Source: Galaxea fascicularis
Lineage: Eukaryota > Cnidaria > Anthozoa > Scleractinia > Euphylliidae
DNA length: 64,000 nucleotides
Assembly (NCBI GenBank): GCA_948470475.1
Contig: OX419339.1
Span: 18,288,575 to 18,352,574 of the forward strand
Reading direction: 5' to 3'
The position numbers were made by a program, and so were the translations under genes. Shown here one piece after another: positions 45,609 through 56,904 of the stretch. The notes below the pieces were generated by a model. It was not told where the DNA came from. It worked only from the letters and a program-made list of their open reading frames with translations, and searched no databases. How positions within the stretch are numbered: position 1 is the stretch's first letter; each line of letters opens with the position of its first letter.

Positions 45609-48088
45609 TTATGTTGATATGTTCTTACCATCATCAGAGTTCATTACAGTTGTACACAGAGAAATGTGCTCGCATATAAGGGAAAAGATCTTAGAGGAAC
45701 AAGCCTCATCCCATATGCCAAAATTGATCAACAGATCTCTTTCCGATTCAATAAATTCCACACCCTCAATGACTTTTGCAGCAACATTCTCATGTACAGA
45801 AATTTCAAATAGCATGATACAATCTGATGTTGCTGGGGACTCGTGCTCTGCAATAACACTCTTGATTGATCTTTCAAGTATAATGTGGTTCTCGTTAGAC
45901 AGTGATCTGACCTTGTTTTTAGCAGTTTGGGGTAGATCCTCTACTGTTTGTTTGTTCTTTCCATCACAAATGCAGCAACACTTATCTTGCTGAACACTGG
46001 AGAAACCAAAGTACTCAAGAAGTTGTTTTCTCAGACAGGAGTCCTCTGATCTACAGTAAGATTTCACTGATTCTTCCACATGTTTTTTATTCTTTCCAAT
46101 GTCAGAGTTGTTGTAGTAAAGTGTGGCACGTGAGGAAAGTCCTGTGCGACCAGCACGACCAATCTCTTGCATGTAGGCTTCAAGGCTACTCGGTGGTGAT
46201 ATGTGGATGACATTGATTACATAAGGAGCATCAACTCCCATGCCAAGTGCTGAAGTTGCAAATAGCACCCTTACCCTTGAGTTTTCTTTCTTTATTTCAG
46301 AAATAATGTCCTTCTTCATGCGACTTGTTTGGGGGGCATGAAACTGCGCAAACAGTCTTGCAGTGGGTTCTGATGTATCTCCAACATACTGCCTGTCTTT
46401 CAATATTCTTTCAAATAACCCATAAGCATAACCACAGTATTTCAGCTTTAAGTAGATGATTGTCATTGGGTAGTTCTCCCTTTGAACTGCTAGTTCATTT
46501 GCTATGGGTTCTAGGATGTGGTCATAACTTTCATTTCCATAGTGATTGCTCAGTCTCACTTTCTTGTCTAAGTATATGTTCACACGATTAGGGTTTCGTG
46601 CAACAATTTTACAATCACTTTTTAGATGCAGACTTTGCTTTAAGTCTTTCAATAAATGAGGCGGTGCAGTCGCTGTCAGAGCCAGTGTTGGTACAGTTGG
46701 AAAGAATGCCTTCAACACTGAAAGGTCTTTGAAATCTTTCCTAAATTCTTCACCCCTGAATGAAAAAGACAAGAAAACCCTGAGTTGTTAACTTACATTA
46801 AAGTTAAAAAACAAGCCCAGTAATAAACACAAATTTTCTTTTATAGTAGGCATTTTTTGGTAGTATGTTTTGTATTTCATAAATTATGATTCAGTTGTAA
46901 AAGCATGGAGACTATGGATGATGTTCAAGTAATATAGCACTAAATAAACGCATTTAATGTTTTGGGCCACTACATGTGTGACATTACAATGGCAATATTT
47001 CTACACAGCCCCATTCTTTAGGTTATGCATGGATCTAACCACGCTCGTTCTTTGCTTGTGAGCATTTCAAGGACAGTAATACATGTATAAGCTTAATTGA
47101 TAACAGGGGAAGTATGGATTTATTTCGACTATCAATAAAGATTAATACATGCATTGCAAGTGGTTCATCAAGAGCATGTAGCTGCATGTAATCCCCTCAA
47201 TTTTTTTCAGTAGCATCCTTTGGAGTGACGCTTTCGTTTACAGCTCATATTTTTTTCCGAACAGCCGTTTTACGGAGATTATTCGACATTAGATTCTCAT
47301 ACGAAGACTGTAATTTGTCACGCGCGGCTTCATGTTAAAAAGGTGACAAGGTCTGTAGTCAGCTGTAGTTCACATTCTAGGGTAACATTTGCCACGGTCT
47401 TTAAGCAGGGTATAGAGCAGATTTGTGTGAAATTCTAGTCGCACCGTAAATACCGCACGTTGCAGCGATAATCTCTTGTTTTTCAAGACAAGCGCTCAAA
47501 AACAAGTATTATAGTAAACATCATTTCACGCACTTACCATAATTCTACACAGTGAGCCTCATCAACAACACAAGCAACAACATTCTCTTGGAAAATTTTG
47601 CTCCCCATTAACTCTCGTCCTTCCTTACTTAACAGAGCCTCTGGATGGGCAAATACAATGGACGTGTTGCCATTTACTACGTCTGGAGGAAGCTTTGGGG
47701 ATTCCTTGGCCACGTGTTCACTCGATTCTTGCTCCTTTTCAAATAAGTTCTCGGCCGGTTGGTTCATGTTTACAGCAAGCTGTAAGACATCAGCAGTTAT
47801 CCCCCGAGCTTTTAAAACTTTCAGCTGGTCCTCGATGATGGAATTCAAAGGACATACCACAATAACTATATTCTTGGTTTTCTTCACAGGAATGAAATGG
47901 GGCAGAAGGTGAAATAGCATCGACTTGCCAAATCCAGTTGGTAAGACTCCAATGACATCCTGGCCTTGCAGTATAGATTCGAAACACTTGACTTGCAGAG
48001 GTTTAAAATTAAGCGATGGAAAGTTACCGTTACTCAGGGAAAAACCGACCCGGCGAAGCACTGATAAAAACTTTGGTCTACCGGCCAT
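45609..48088 (-). CDS. RecQ-type DNA helicase carried by the transposon
   Basis: Exons 47538-48088 and 46755-45609 join across TATG|GTAAGTG and TTTTTCATTCAG, giving ELWGEEFRKDF in frame and 565 aa. Superfamily 2 motifs are complete: Q-motif-like FKPLQVKCFESIL, Walker A GVLPTGFGKS (47-56), DEAH (176-179), LALTATAP, FATSALGMGVDAP, and motif VI YMQEIGRAGRTG. A RecQ zinc-binding segment follows (RKQLLEYFG, then CCCICDG). No HRDC domain is visible. It starts about 80 bp inside the right TIR and converges on the transposase-like gene, so it is cargo of the element. It would unwind DNA 3'-5' during or after transposition; that role is inferred. Confidence 0.9.
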
Positions 48089-48166
48089 GTTTATCGTATG
48101 CGATCGTATGCTAATTTCAATGCTAATTTATTACACCCACAAATACTGGGTGTTTGGTGGTCATGT

Positions 48167-48238
48167 GACCGGCCGATGCCAGGGCCTTTTCCCGCCCCGC
48201 CCCCAAAGCCAGGGAAAAGCGCCCTGGGGACGAGGTTG
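48167..48238 (-). repeat. Right terminal inverted repeat of the 10.76-kb element
   Basis: Exact inverted copy of 37482-37553. Confidence 0.95.
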
Positions 48239-48247
48239 AACCAATTC

Positions 48248-49715
48248 GTCTCCGTTTCTTGCTCTTCGATAAGAAAATTGATCCTGTTGTTCTTTTGTTT
48301 CATTTTGATTTGCAGACACGAGCAAGCAATGTAGAACACCAGAAGCTTAAATTATTATCAAAAGTAACTTATTTTAAGAAGAGAAATTCTCCGAAAAACA
48401 AAGAACAATGTAGTCAGGCAATAGAAGAAATGACTAAGGGTTGGGGTACGCCAGTTGTGAGTTATGCTTGCCTTTCGGTTTTAGTGCTAAACAACCACTG
48501 AAGGAATAATACGTTTTGATTGTGAACAAGCTATAGCTTTAATTTTGTATAAAACAAGGTAAACACAAGATAGAAAAACTCTGCAAACATATGAAACCCA
48601 AAAACGTATTGAGATTTAACCCAATAATACGATCTGACCAGTCAAACGCAATATAAACATATTATAGAGTTTTGGCAAGGAAGCCGTTACGGGGACCAAT
48701 GTCATTATTTTTTCGTTTTTCTTCACAGTTGTGTTTCACTTTGATCAACGAAATCCCTTTCAGTAAATATGTTCTGACAAATGGATGCAGTCAATTTGTT
48801 TTTCAACAACTGAGTGGTATGAAAAAAGTACTGAAGGAAACATTGTGTGGCTTTGTGCACTTCACTCTGTTAGCAGTGACATAACTCCTGGTAGTTAGGT
48901 ATCTTAGCAGCAATTTCTTAAAATACTTAGCAACTTACAACCATGTGTTTTCAATTGCGCCAGATCATTGTCAGAAAATAAAAATTAAACCAAAGCATCA
49001 TTGCACCTTTCTTAACATGCAGACTCTGAAGTTCAAATTTAAATTTCACTGCTGTCAATCACCAGAGCGGCCTGAGTCAATGGTCAGCATTGAGTGTTGT
49101 GATTGTCTCATTTCGATCCACTTTGTCGATTTCTGGTTTAACCGGTCCACCAACTGTCCCCAAAAATATGATCTGTGGCAACAAAAAATGAAACGAAAGT
49201 TGGATTTGAGGGTCCGCAGGTCTACTGAAGGCACAGTAAGGCTTGTAACTAACACAAGGAATTCGGTTATCACCAATTTGAATCATCTAACTGTCATCAA
49301 CGATGTATCAGCTACAATAAAAATGTTTAACTCAGAAATGATTCTGTTGAGGCAGTTATACTGTTGCTGTAGTAACCTCCTGGAACGCGAAGATGCACTA
49401 TAAAAGGAGCTGTATCAAATGTATCCGCGTGGATCATTCGTCTATCAACTGTTCTCATGCACAGAACTCTGTGAAAATTATGTTCTGCACATGATCTGTC
49501 TGTGATCTTTGATAAGACTTTTGTTTTTCCTGTTTTGAGATTCGTAGTAACTTCTATCGCCTTGATAGAACCTGCTATTGTCAGGTTTGTCTAGCTTTTT
49601 TTTTTCTTTCTGTGACCATAGGTAGCCACCTTTAGATGTTCGGCGAGTTAAAGTTATGTGGAGCTGTACCTTTTATAGTCGCGCATCGTCGTGTTATCAC
49701 GTCCACAGACTCTGC
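48248..49715. other. No gene recognised
   Basis: The longest ORF (48945-49403, plus) has 152 codons. It contains a cysteine-rich stretch (ECCDCLISIHFVDFW) but no known domain and no splice support. Confidence 0.35.
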
Positions 49716-49719
49716 TTAT

Positions 49720-50950
49720 CTACTTTTTTTTGTTTCTGCTGTTTAAAGCCACAAGGTGCTTAATTTTATTATAGCAGAGCTGAAATTGTTTTCGCTCTAG
49801 AATTTCTGGTAACTCTGCTTCAAATAATTGTTTTACTTGGCCTCTTGGTGGGGCTTTTTTTAAGGAGCCAAATTCACGCGTGAAAACTCTCACAATCTTG
49901 TCGACATCCTCGTCCGACCACTTTTGTTTAGTTGAACTGCTTGTTTGAATGGAGGAAGGCCCCTGTTGAGAATTCAGCCATTTCTCCACCTGCTTTGACT
50001 TTTGTAAAACTGGAAGCTCCTTTGGATCTTGCCTCGGATTAAGTCTACAGTCTTTTTAATCATACCTTCAATTTCCTCTATTTTCACTAATTTTGCATCC
50101 ATTTTCATTGTTTGTCTTACATATTGCATAGTTACTGTGGTGTTGGACCTGATTATGTCACGGAATACATCTTGGATGTGTTTCTTCTCATTCTCAGATA
50201 GTGGCCTTTTCTGACTTGATGGCGATGTACTTGATGCTTTCCCTGCGTTGTTTTCATTAGAAGTGTTTGGTTCTTCATCTACAGGCACAACTCAGGCGTC
50301 AACTCAGGCGTCAACTCAGGCGTCATCTCTGTTTGCTGGTTTGCTTAAGGGCTGTTTACTAGAGTTGCCGTTTGGTTCTTCCTCGCCCACAAATTTGCTG
50401 CGAGAGTGTTCGCTAAATGAACTTAGGGGTTCTCTTTCAGAGTTTCTTTTACCTTTGTCATCATCAGTTACAAGCCTTTTCCGACTTTCATTAGAAATGC
50501 TTGCAACGTCTTGCTCAAGGTGGCTTGGTTCTTTATCTACAGGCACAGCCGTGTCATGTCTGTTTGCTGGTTTGCTAAAAAGCTGTCTGTTCGAAATGCT
50601 ATGGGCTTCTTTACTATGGGTGCCATTTGGATCTTCCTCATCTACACCCATGTCACATTCCCTCACGGATTTGCTGCAAGAGTGTTCGATAAAGGTGTTT
50701 GGGGGTTCGCATTCAGAGTTTCTTGAATCTTTATCGCCACTTAGTGGCTGTCTTTCACTTGATGGCAAGTTTGGTTCTACATGTACACCGCCTACTTCAT
50801 CAGGCTGTGGATAAGCAACATTGTCTTTCCCGAGTATTGAAAGTGCTTGTGGCTTCTTTACAAGAGTTGCTTGCTTCTTTATCTACAGCTACCACAGCTT
50901 GTTCAAGAGAAAGTTCGACGATTTGTCTGTAAATTGCTTTATTGTGCGAG
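49720..50950 (-). pseudogene. Repetitive linker and DNA-binding tail of the Crypton-like protein
   Basis: The linker repeats units of about 250 bp: RNSE(C/R)EP..F.EHS.SK.V and SKPANR.D, with VPVD(K/E)EP marking each boundary. A 12-bp triplication (AACTCAGGCGTC, 50289-50324) adds in-frame stops. The tail reads KRPLSENEKKHIQDVFRDII and, after a shift at about 49985, QKWSDEDVDKIVRVFTREFG. This is a pair of related helical, Myb-like units as seen at the C-terminus of animal Crypton recombinases. Confidence 0.55.
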
Positions 50951-50954
50951 CTGC

Positions 50955-52076
50955 TCAAGAAGCAACTGCAGTCAAGTCTTCTCGTAAGTACGAATTCATT
51001 GCTGTCTTCTGGGTGTGGCACATCGCGATACGTACACCACTCTCGTCAAATTCCGCTCCAGCTGTCTTGTTTTCTTGTAGGACTGTAACAAATAAGTCTG
51101 GTCGTACTCCACTGCGAAGCCACATCTCAGGTAACCACCTGTTGATTGTTCCGTTCGCAAATCGTCTCCCTGAGCTTTGCAAGAACAGGTAGTCTACTCG
51201 CGGATGAGGAAACTGCGGGTGAATTTTTTCTACGTAAATAGAGAGCAGATCCACCAGTTCTTCATCCAGAGATAGCATGGCAGGCCCATCGACTGATCGT
51301 TTATGCTCAGGAATAAGCATTACTGGGTCGCCATTAATTGGATCACGGCGCATGGTCCTATAGTGCTGGAGCTGAGCGTTTTCTAGAGCGCCAGGTCTCA
51401 TTCCAGTTTTGATGGTGATAAGGCATATTAGAAGGTCGCGTGCCTCGCAGATCTCATCTTTCGTCAGGGGAATACCATCGCTGGTCTTTCGAAACGTTTT
51501 CCATGCATCTATGACAGGTTTAGATCCCTTGAAGTTTTCCACATCCTCAATAGTGAGGTGCATGTCACACTCATCCAATAACCTCTGGTTTCTCCATGGT
51601 CGCATCTCCAGATCAACGGTGCGGTGCCAGCCCTTCAGTCTCTCCTTAGTGTTGCGCAGGATTTTAGTCACGTCTTCGGCAAGCTTGGGAACAGTTCCAT
51701 GGCGAACACGATCCACGGTGACAAAGGCCAAGAATTTCTCATACGTTCCAAGATAGGCATTTATTGTTCCAGAACTCTTTGGGCCCATGTTGCGATTTAC
51801 CCACTGGGTCCACACGACATATCCTTCATCTTCTGCTAAGACATCAATTCCACTCCCCCCTGGATCAAGGTCATCCAAGAGAGTTTTTATGTGGCTCGCG
51901 TGTTGGAGTCTATTTCGACTTTTTTTCCTGCCACAATCAGGATAATGAAGGTAGTCATAGAATCCTATCAGCCATTTGTGACGATCATTGTGCAGTATTT
52001 TGGCGGTAAAATAATCAATCTGCGACTCATTTTCTGTTTCACTGTTGTTTTCTTCTTTACTGTTTCTGAGGTACAT
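50955..52076 (-). pseudogene. Tyrosine recombinase (phage-integrase fold) domain
   Basis: 373 codons. The SAM-like N-terminal core-binding region is about residues 85-125 (WTQWVNRNMGPKSSGTINAY). The catalytic part begins near 205: first Arg in TGMRPGALENAQ (R227), a beta-hairpin Lys in MLIPEHKRS, a later Arg region, then HTQKTAMNSYLRED, which supplies His354 and the nucleophile Tyr363. The second catalytic His/Arg pair is less clear. The frame starts inside a broken upstream ORF and ends soon after the tyrosine. Confidence 0.78.
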
Positions 52077-52229
52077 TCCTCAACGCTGTCATCTGAAAGT
52101 TCATCTTGCTTTAGGACCTTTCGTGCTGGCTCGGAAAGCGAGTGTTCTGTCAATCTTGATCGCTTTCATTTGCGGTTTGCGCAGTAGTGCTGCACCTCAT
52201 CCTGTTCTGGCTTTCCCTTATATTCGTTA

Positions 52230-53554
52230 GCAATACGCAGGTAGTTTTCCAGTACTTGACCATTCTTCAACTTATGAACTCTTTGGAGATGTTTTCTGAG
52301 AATATGAGTGGAAGTTGCAGCCTTCAAAAGGACACCATTTAACCTTCAAGCCAAGCCTTGGCCCATCCCTGCTCGTCCGCCTTGGACCCCTACACTTTCC
52401 TCCCAGGCTCGCAATTGAATTTAGTTTCACAACTTCCTCCTCTTCTAGTTTATGCTTTGTACGCAAGTGCCTCGGCAAGTTAGGCCCCTTGTAGTTGCAT
52501 TTCCGAAGTGGACACTTTCTGATGGAGTGATGGGTCTTTTTCTGCTTTAGGTTATCCCAATCTGTGTCACTGGCTGTTTCACTAGACCTGGCGTCTTTCC
52601 GCTTCGCCGCTTTCTCCTGGCCTCCGACTCGGGTCTGGTCTTTGCCTTGACCCACCTTTGACTTCACTGGTTGTTCGTGTTCTTTTGATGAGGCGCTTTT
52701 TTGCGAAGGGATGATTCGTTGGTCTTCGGTCTTTGATCTTTTAATTTCCGCCGGTTCATAGTCTGGGTCATCATCTTTTTCTTTGCTGTTTTCGCTGCCA
52801 TTCTCACTGTCACTACACCTCTCTTCGTCACTACTTAACTGGCCTTTCCATCTTCTTTCAAGTTTCTCCTGTAACATTTTAAGGCTTCGAATGTGTTCCA
52901 ATAATCCACCGGCAACATCCTGTCCATCGATGGGTACATCTAATTTCATCTGTTTTATATCTGCTAAGTACTGTGTGTAGGCCATGACAGATGTTCCAAC
53001 GGCTAGTAGCTGCTTATCTCCGAGCTGATCTCCAACAGCCACGCATTCCTTTGCTCTTCGAAAGTGCATTTTCAACCTAGTCATATTCGGGACTTCGTTC
53101 ATGACTCCAGTCTTTATGCTTAGGTGCTGGTCAAGACCAAAGAAATTCAGCGCTTCTTGGTCCCCCTTTACCGCATGCCCAATAACATCGCATAACCATT
53201 CAGAGTGGTGCTGTTGTTGTCCCTCATCCGAAACTTCCCCAATGCTCTTATACCACATATTGATGTGGTGAAAAGTCATTAGTTCGATAGCCATGTTCCC
53301 TAGTAATCCAACATCAAGGATCTCAGCACCCAGAGCCACCCTTTCGGCGCGCGAATACTCTGCTGTCAGGGTCTCCATCGTTGGCTGAGACTTGAGGGGT
53401 GTGAAACTAACCTCCTGAATACCCTCGAGACCCAGCCGTGTCAGAGCAGCCTCCTCGCCCATGTTACCTTGTTGAAGTTGCTTAAGGTAGCTCTCCATAA
53501 TTCGCTTTCCAAAACTGTCACAATTGACCACTTCCCCACACCAATAGCACTGAA
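52230..53554 (-). pseudogene. N-terminal part of the Crypton-like protein, with zinc fingers
   Basis: A likely acceptor (GAATTTGCTTTTAG) precedes QCYWCGEVVN. The first ATG in frame is at 53498 (MESYLKQLQQGNMGEEAALT). A long helical region follows, then a Glu/Ser/Lys-rich linker (SDEERCSDSENGSENSKEKD). Two C2H2 fingers come next: CPLRKCNYKGPNLPRHLRTKH and CPFEGCNF, with the second completed only after a shift (HILRKHLQRVHK). These probably bind DNA beside the recombinase domain. Confidence 0.65.
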
Positions 53555-53589
53555 CTAAAAGCAAATTCAAGTGTGTAATCACAGTTAGA

Positions 53590-53798
53590 TTTGTTTGATC
53601 TATTCAACACAGTTTTATGCAAACAACTTCGCCCTACGGAAATACGACCGTGATAGGGTGACAAAACAGGAATTTTTTAAGGCCTGTACTAGCTAATCCC
53701 AAAACCTGAAACGCAATGACCGAAACCACAGAGACCAAACCGCCAAAAACCACGCAGGGGCTCGGAAAAATACTACGCAACTCGCAAAATATCCGCAT

Positions 53799-53830
<32 letters not shown>

Positions 53831-56640
53831 TAAATAAGACTTTAAACATAGTTACGACAGGCGTTTTGAAGTTAAAAAAGACAGAAATGTAGGAGACAAA
53901 AAGAATTTATTCAAGAGAATTGAAATCGCCGGATATGCAAAAATAATGTATTATCACATGGCAATAACGGATTGGGTCAGATTTTTCATGTTGCTATTAC
54001 CTTTTATGAAAGGCATGTCGAAAATAGCGATTGAAGGATATAATACTTGGTGTCACCGCTGACACAATAGCATTGCGTGAGCGTTAATTGAGAGCGGACA
54101 TGTTGAATTTGTTTATTATTCATTCATTGGTTTGCAACTTAGTCGTATTAGATGTAAGAAAACGATTTGAAAGCAATGTTTTGACGGAAAAATACTCCCA
54201 CTATGGAGTACTATTACAATGTTGTCATCTGAGCTAGAACGAACTTATGATCAAAGCGATTACGAAAGTCAACACTGCAAAACAAGCGATCAGTTGAGCA
54301 CAGCGATTTTAAAACATGGTTTGTGTAGAGGTAGGAAAGGTTTCACTGAAAATAATGATCCCGAATAAAACAACGACTGGTACTTTTCCGTTTGTGCTGT
54401 TCACTATAAATCAATGCTTGCTTTTCTAGTGAAATGAATCGTTACTTACCTCAGACAAGACTTGCGAAGCATGCAGCTGATGAAGACTGGGAACAACTGG
54501 CAAACCAAGGGAATGGTCGACCTTGACTCAATCGTTGACTTGTGTCAGCTGTGTCACCGTAAACTGACTAAACTCCTCATTTTGCTTTATTGTTTAAACT
54601 TAGTAGTTTTGAATTTACTTCGAACTGCCCTTATGGCTCTCTACAATGAGGTTATTAGGAGTAAAATTTGCGTAGAGTGTACATTATGTTGCCGTTTTAA
54701 AGAACTCTCAAAACTGCACAATTTGCTCTCACCGTTATTTTGTCAATGTTCCTCCCTTAAGAGATTAAGAGGTCGGCTATCTTGGATTCAATATTTTTAA
54801 CTTTTCATACATTCTTAGCAAATAAATGCAAGCAACAGTAACAAATTTTCAATTTTGGACAAGAAACAACTAGAAATGTTAAAGGGGTCAACATTATGAG
54901 GAGAACAAAGTTTTGGTCAGCGGTATTTCCTTAAAAATGATGTACAGAAACAAAGTTTTAATTAATTGTATTTCAACTAGAATATAGCTTTTACATAACG
55001 ATGAAAGAGTTGAAAAAGGGTCGTGTTTTATTTTTTTACGAATTTTTATTCAAACTTGAAAATAGCGGTCGTTCAACCCCCAAGTATGAAGAAGAGATGA
55101 CAAAATGCTAAAAATGAAAAATTCTGCCGTTTCAACTAGCCTGGTATAGAGAGCAGGTCATCTTATCACCGAATGCCAGGTTTAAGTCCCTTACTTGTTT
55201 AGCTATATTTTTTTTTTCACCAATAAGTTTTGTCAGTCACAATTGCGGCGGAACTTAGTGGTCGACCTTCCCCTCCTTTTTGAATGACAACAAAGTGCTG
55301 AAAGACAATCTCAAAGTGGTTATTACGTCAAAAATGTATTTAGATCCTTCCTCCTACGTATGCCATCAAAACACACCAAGCATTCTTCATAAATACATAA
55401 CGCCTAATTTTTTACAGTCCCCATTTAGTGTCTTTTTGTTATCTCCACGTTTGCTTATTAGTGTGGGGCTGGGAGGAAAAAGCATTTTAACGTCACTGTT
55501 AAACTTAAAGCAAAACGCTGTTAATTTTTAAGAGCGCCTGTCCGTAAAAATCAAACATATCGCGGCAAGGGCGGAAAATTCGATTTCTTTCATATTTTAA
55601 TGTTCGATAGGCTAAGATACAACTAAAATCACAGTTTAGTTTTTTCGGTGAAATATCTTTTTATTTAAAAGAAAAATGCAAATAACGAAAATCCGGTTAA
55701 AATCGTCATTTGAGGCGCTAAATTATAGCACGAGTTTGAGAGCCTAGCGTGCAAAAACAAATTATTCTACCACCTTTAAAACACTCAAACCGTTTTTTAC
55801 AATCTCTAATGGATCTGTTGGAATGAATTTTGGGAATATTGCGTTGTTCTTTACATACCAAATAATTTAATTTTGAAGGCACACAATTCACTACAGTAAA
55901 AGTACTTCGTGGATAAAATTAATTTTCATCATGTGCGAAACCTTCAATTTGATTAAGCTTCCGCTGGTTGAATTTTAGAAGGATGATCTTTAGATTCCTG
56001 TGAAAATTTCTTTGGGCAAATGGTTAAGAGCGACGCGAGAGCGTTTCAAAGTCCGTAAAAAAATGCAAATATTTGACCTTCGGCGGTGAACTTTAAAGTT
56101 GCGGGTCAGACAAATTTTAGTCCTTGTCCATATTAGGTTAAAATAAGCACTGAGAAAAACATTTCGAAATGTTCTTACCTCATAATATCCTGTAAAAGAC
56201 TGGTTCAAAGGCCATTTAAGCACGATTCTCTGGTCATCCGTCGCTTTTTTTGTGGTCTCTGTTGCCCGCTGTTAATCAGTAACGATGTACACCGCGCAAA
56301 CTGTCAACGTATTCAAAGGTGGAATACCAACCTTTCATCAATTTTCGGCGCATTTCATCAGAACTGCATCTTCTTCGACGCCTTAGTCATTTGTTAAGTA
56401 TTGCTTGGTTTATGGTACACAAAAATATTACATCGCTGATCGCTACTAGAATGGCAAAATTGTTGGCGCGTACAGCAGAAAGCCGTTTGTTAGTCACGCA
56501 ATGCTGTCATAGACATTTTAGAGGGGTGGGCTTAGGGCTAAGATGCTTCAAAGAGTACGTAATAAAAGAAAAACGATTTATTTAAGGAATTTCATCTTTG
56601 CTTAGCCCTAGTATGCATTTACCATTGGTTTAAGGCTAGT
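53590..56640. other. Non-coding stretch, about 3 kb
   Basis: AT-rich with no supported gene. A good donor on the minus strand (TCTGAG|GTAAGTAAC at about 54453) could end a 5' exon of the Crypton gene, but frames do not join cleanly. The 112-codon plus ORF at 54462-54800 is cysteine-containing and unrecognised. Confidence 0.35.
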
Positions 56641-56650
56641 ACTATTCTTA

Positions 56651-56886
56651 GGTTGCGTTCGATTGACCGTATTCCGGAATAAGAATAAGCAGAATAGTTG
56701 TTAGATTTTTCTTTTTAAGTAAATTTGGGAAGACATTTCTACAAATTTTCGCTGACACATGATCATTTGAGAGCCATTTTGTACTCCCGTAACTCCAAAA
56801 AATCTCTCCCTCTTACGAGGGATTTCTTGTCTTCACTGTGTGTATATTCTTTTTTCCGGAAAGAATAGGGTCAATCAAACGCCCCC
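56651..56886. mobile_element. 236-bp MITE with TTA duplication (Harbinger-like)
   Basis: GGTTGCGTTCGATTGACCGT at the left matches the inverted right end GGGGGCGTTTGATTGACCCT. TTA flanks both sides (56648-56650, 56887-56889), the 3-bp duplication usual for PIF/Harbinger elements. Confidence 0.75.
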
Positions 56887-56904
56887 TTATTTTTTAGTTA
56901 CAAC

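Larger units (their letters stand above)
37473..48247. mobile_element. 10.76-kb DNA transposon with 72-bp perfect TIRs, DUF6589-like and RecQ genes
   Basis: The element itself is 37482-48238; the coordinates given include the 9-bp direct repeats AACCAATTC at 37473-37481 and 48239-48247. The two ends are identical inverted copies over 72 bp, starting CAACCTCGTCCCCAGGGCGC. Inside are two convergent intact genes, each with one intron: the ZAD/DUF6589-like gene on plus and a RecQ helicase on minus. A 2.5-kb inverted-repeat element with a LINE has inserted between them. Perfect TIRs and intact genes suggest recent activity. I recall a helicase-carrying Academ lineage (AcademH) with 9-10-bp duplications; this assignment needs a search. 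Confidence 0.88.
49720..53554 (-). mobile_element. Decayed Crypton-like tyrosine-recombinase element gene
   Basis: Minus-strand frames follow each other: zinc-finger N-terminus (53554-52230), tyrosine recombinase (52076-50955), repetitive Ser/Glu-rich linker (50950-50290), then a Myb/KilA-like C-terminal tail (50288-49720). Frame changes near 52310, 52080, 50960 and 49985, plus stops in the linker, show that the gene is dead unless the assembly is poor. Animal Cryptons encode just such a recombinase with added DNA-binding domains and move without a DDE transposase. Short terminal repeats were not identified. Confidence 0.72.

Noticed and set aside
45609..48088. RecQ as an ordinary host gene
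   Set aside because: It lies wholly inside the TIR-bounded element, starting about 80 bp from the right TIR, and lacks the long N- and C-terminal domains of animal BLM or WRN-type helicases.
50248..50814. 188-codon plus-strand ORF rich in Ser and Leu
   Set aside because: It is antisense to the repetitive linker of the Crypton-like gene and its repeats mirror that linker.
54462..54800. Cysteine-containing 112-codon plus-strand ORF
   Set aside because: No recognisable domain, and its start overlaps a better minus-strand splice donor.
55140..55200. B box-like GGTTTAAGTCCC suggesting another SINE
   Set aside because: No A box or tail was visible, so too little to call.
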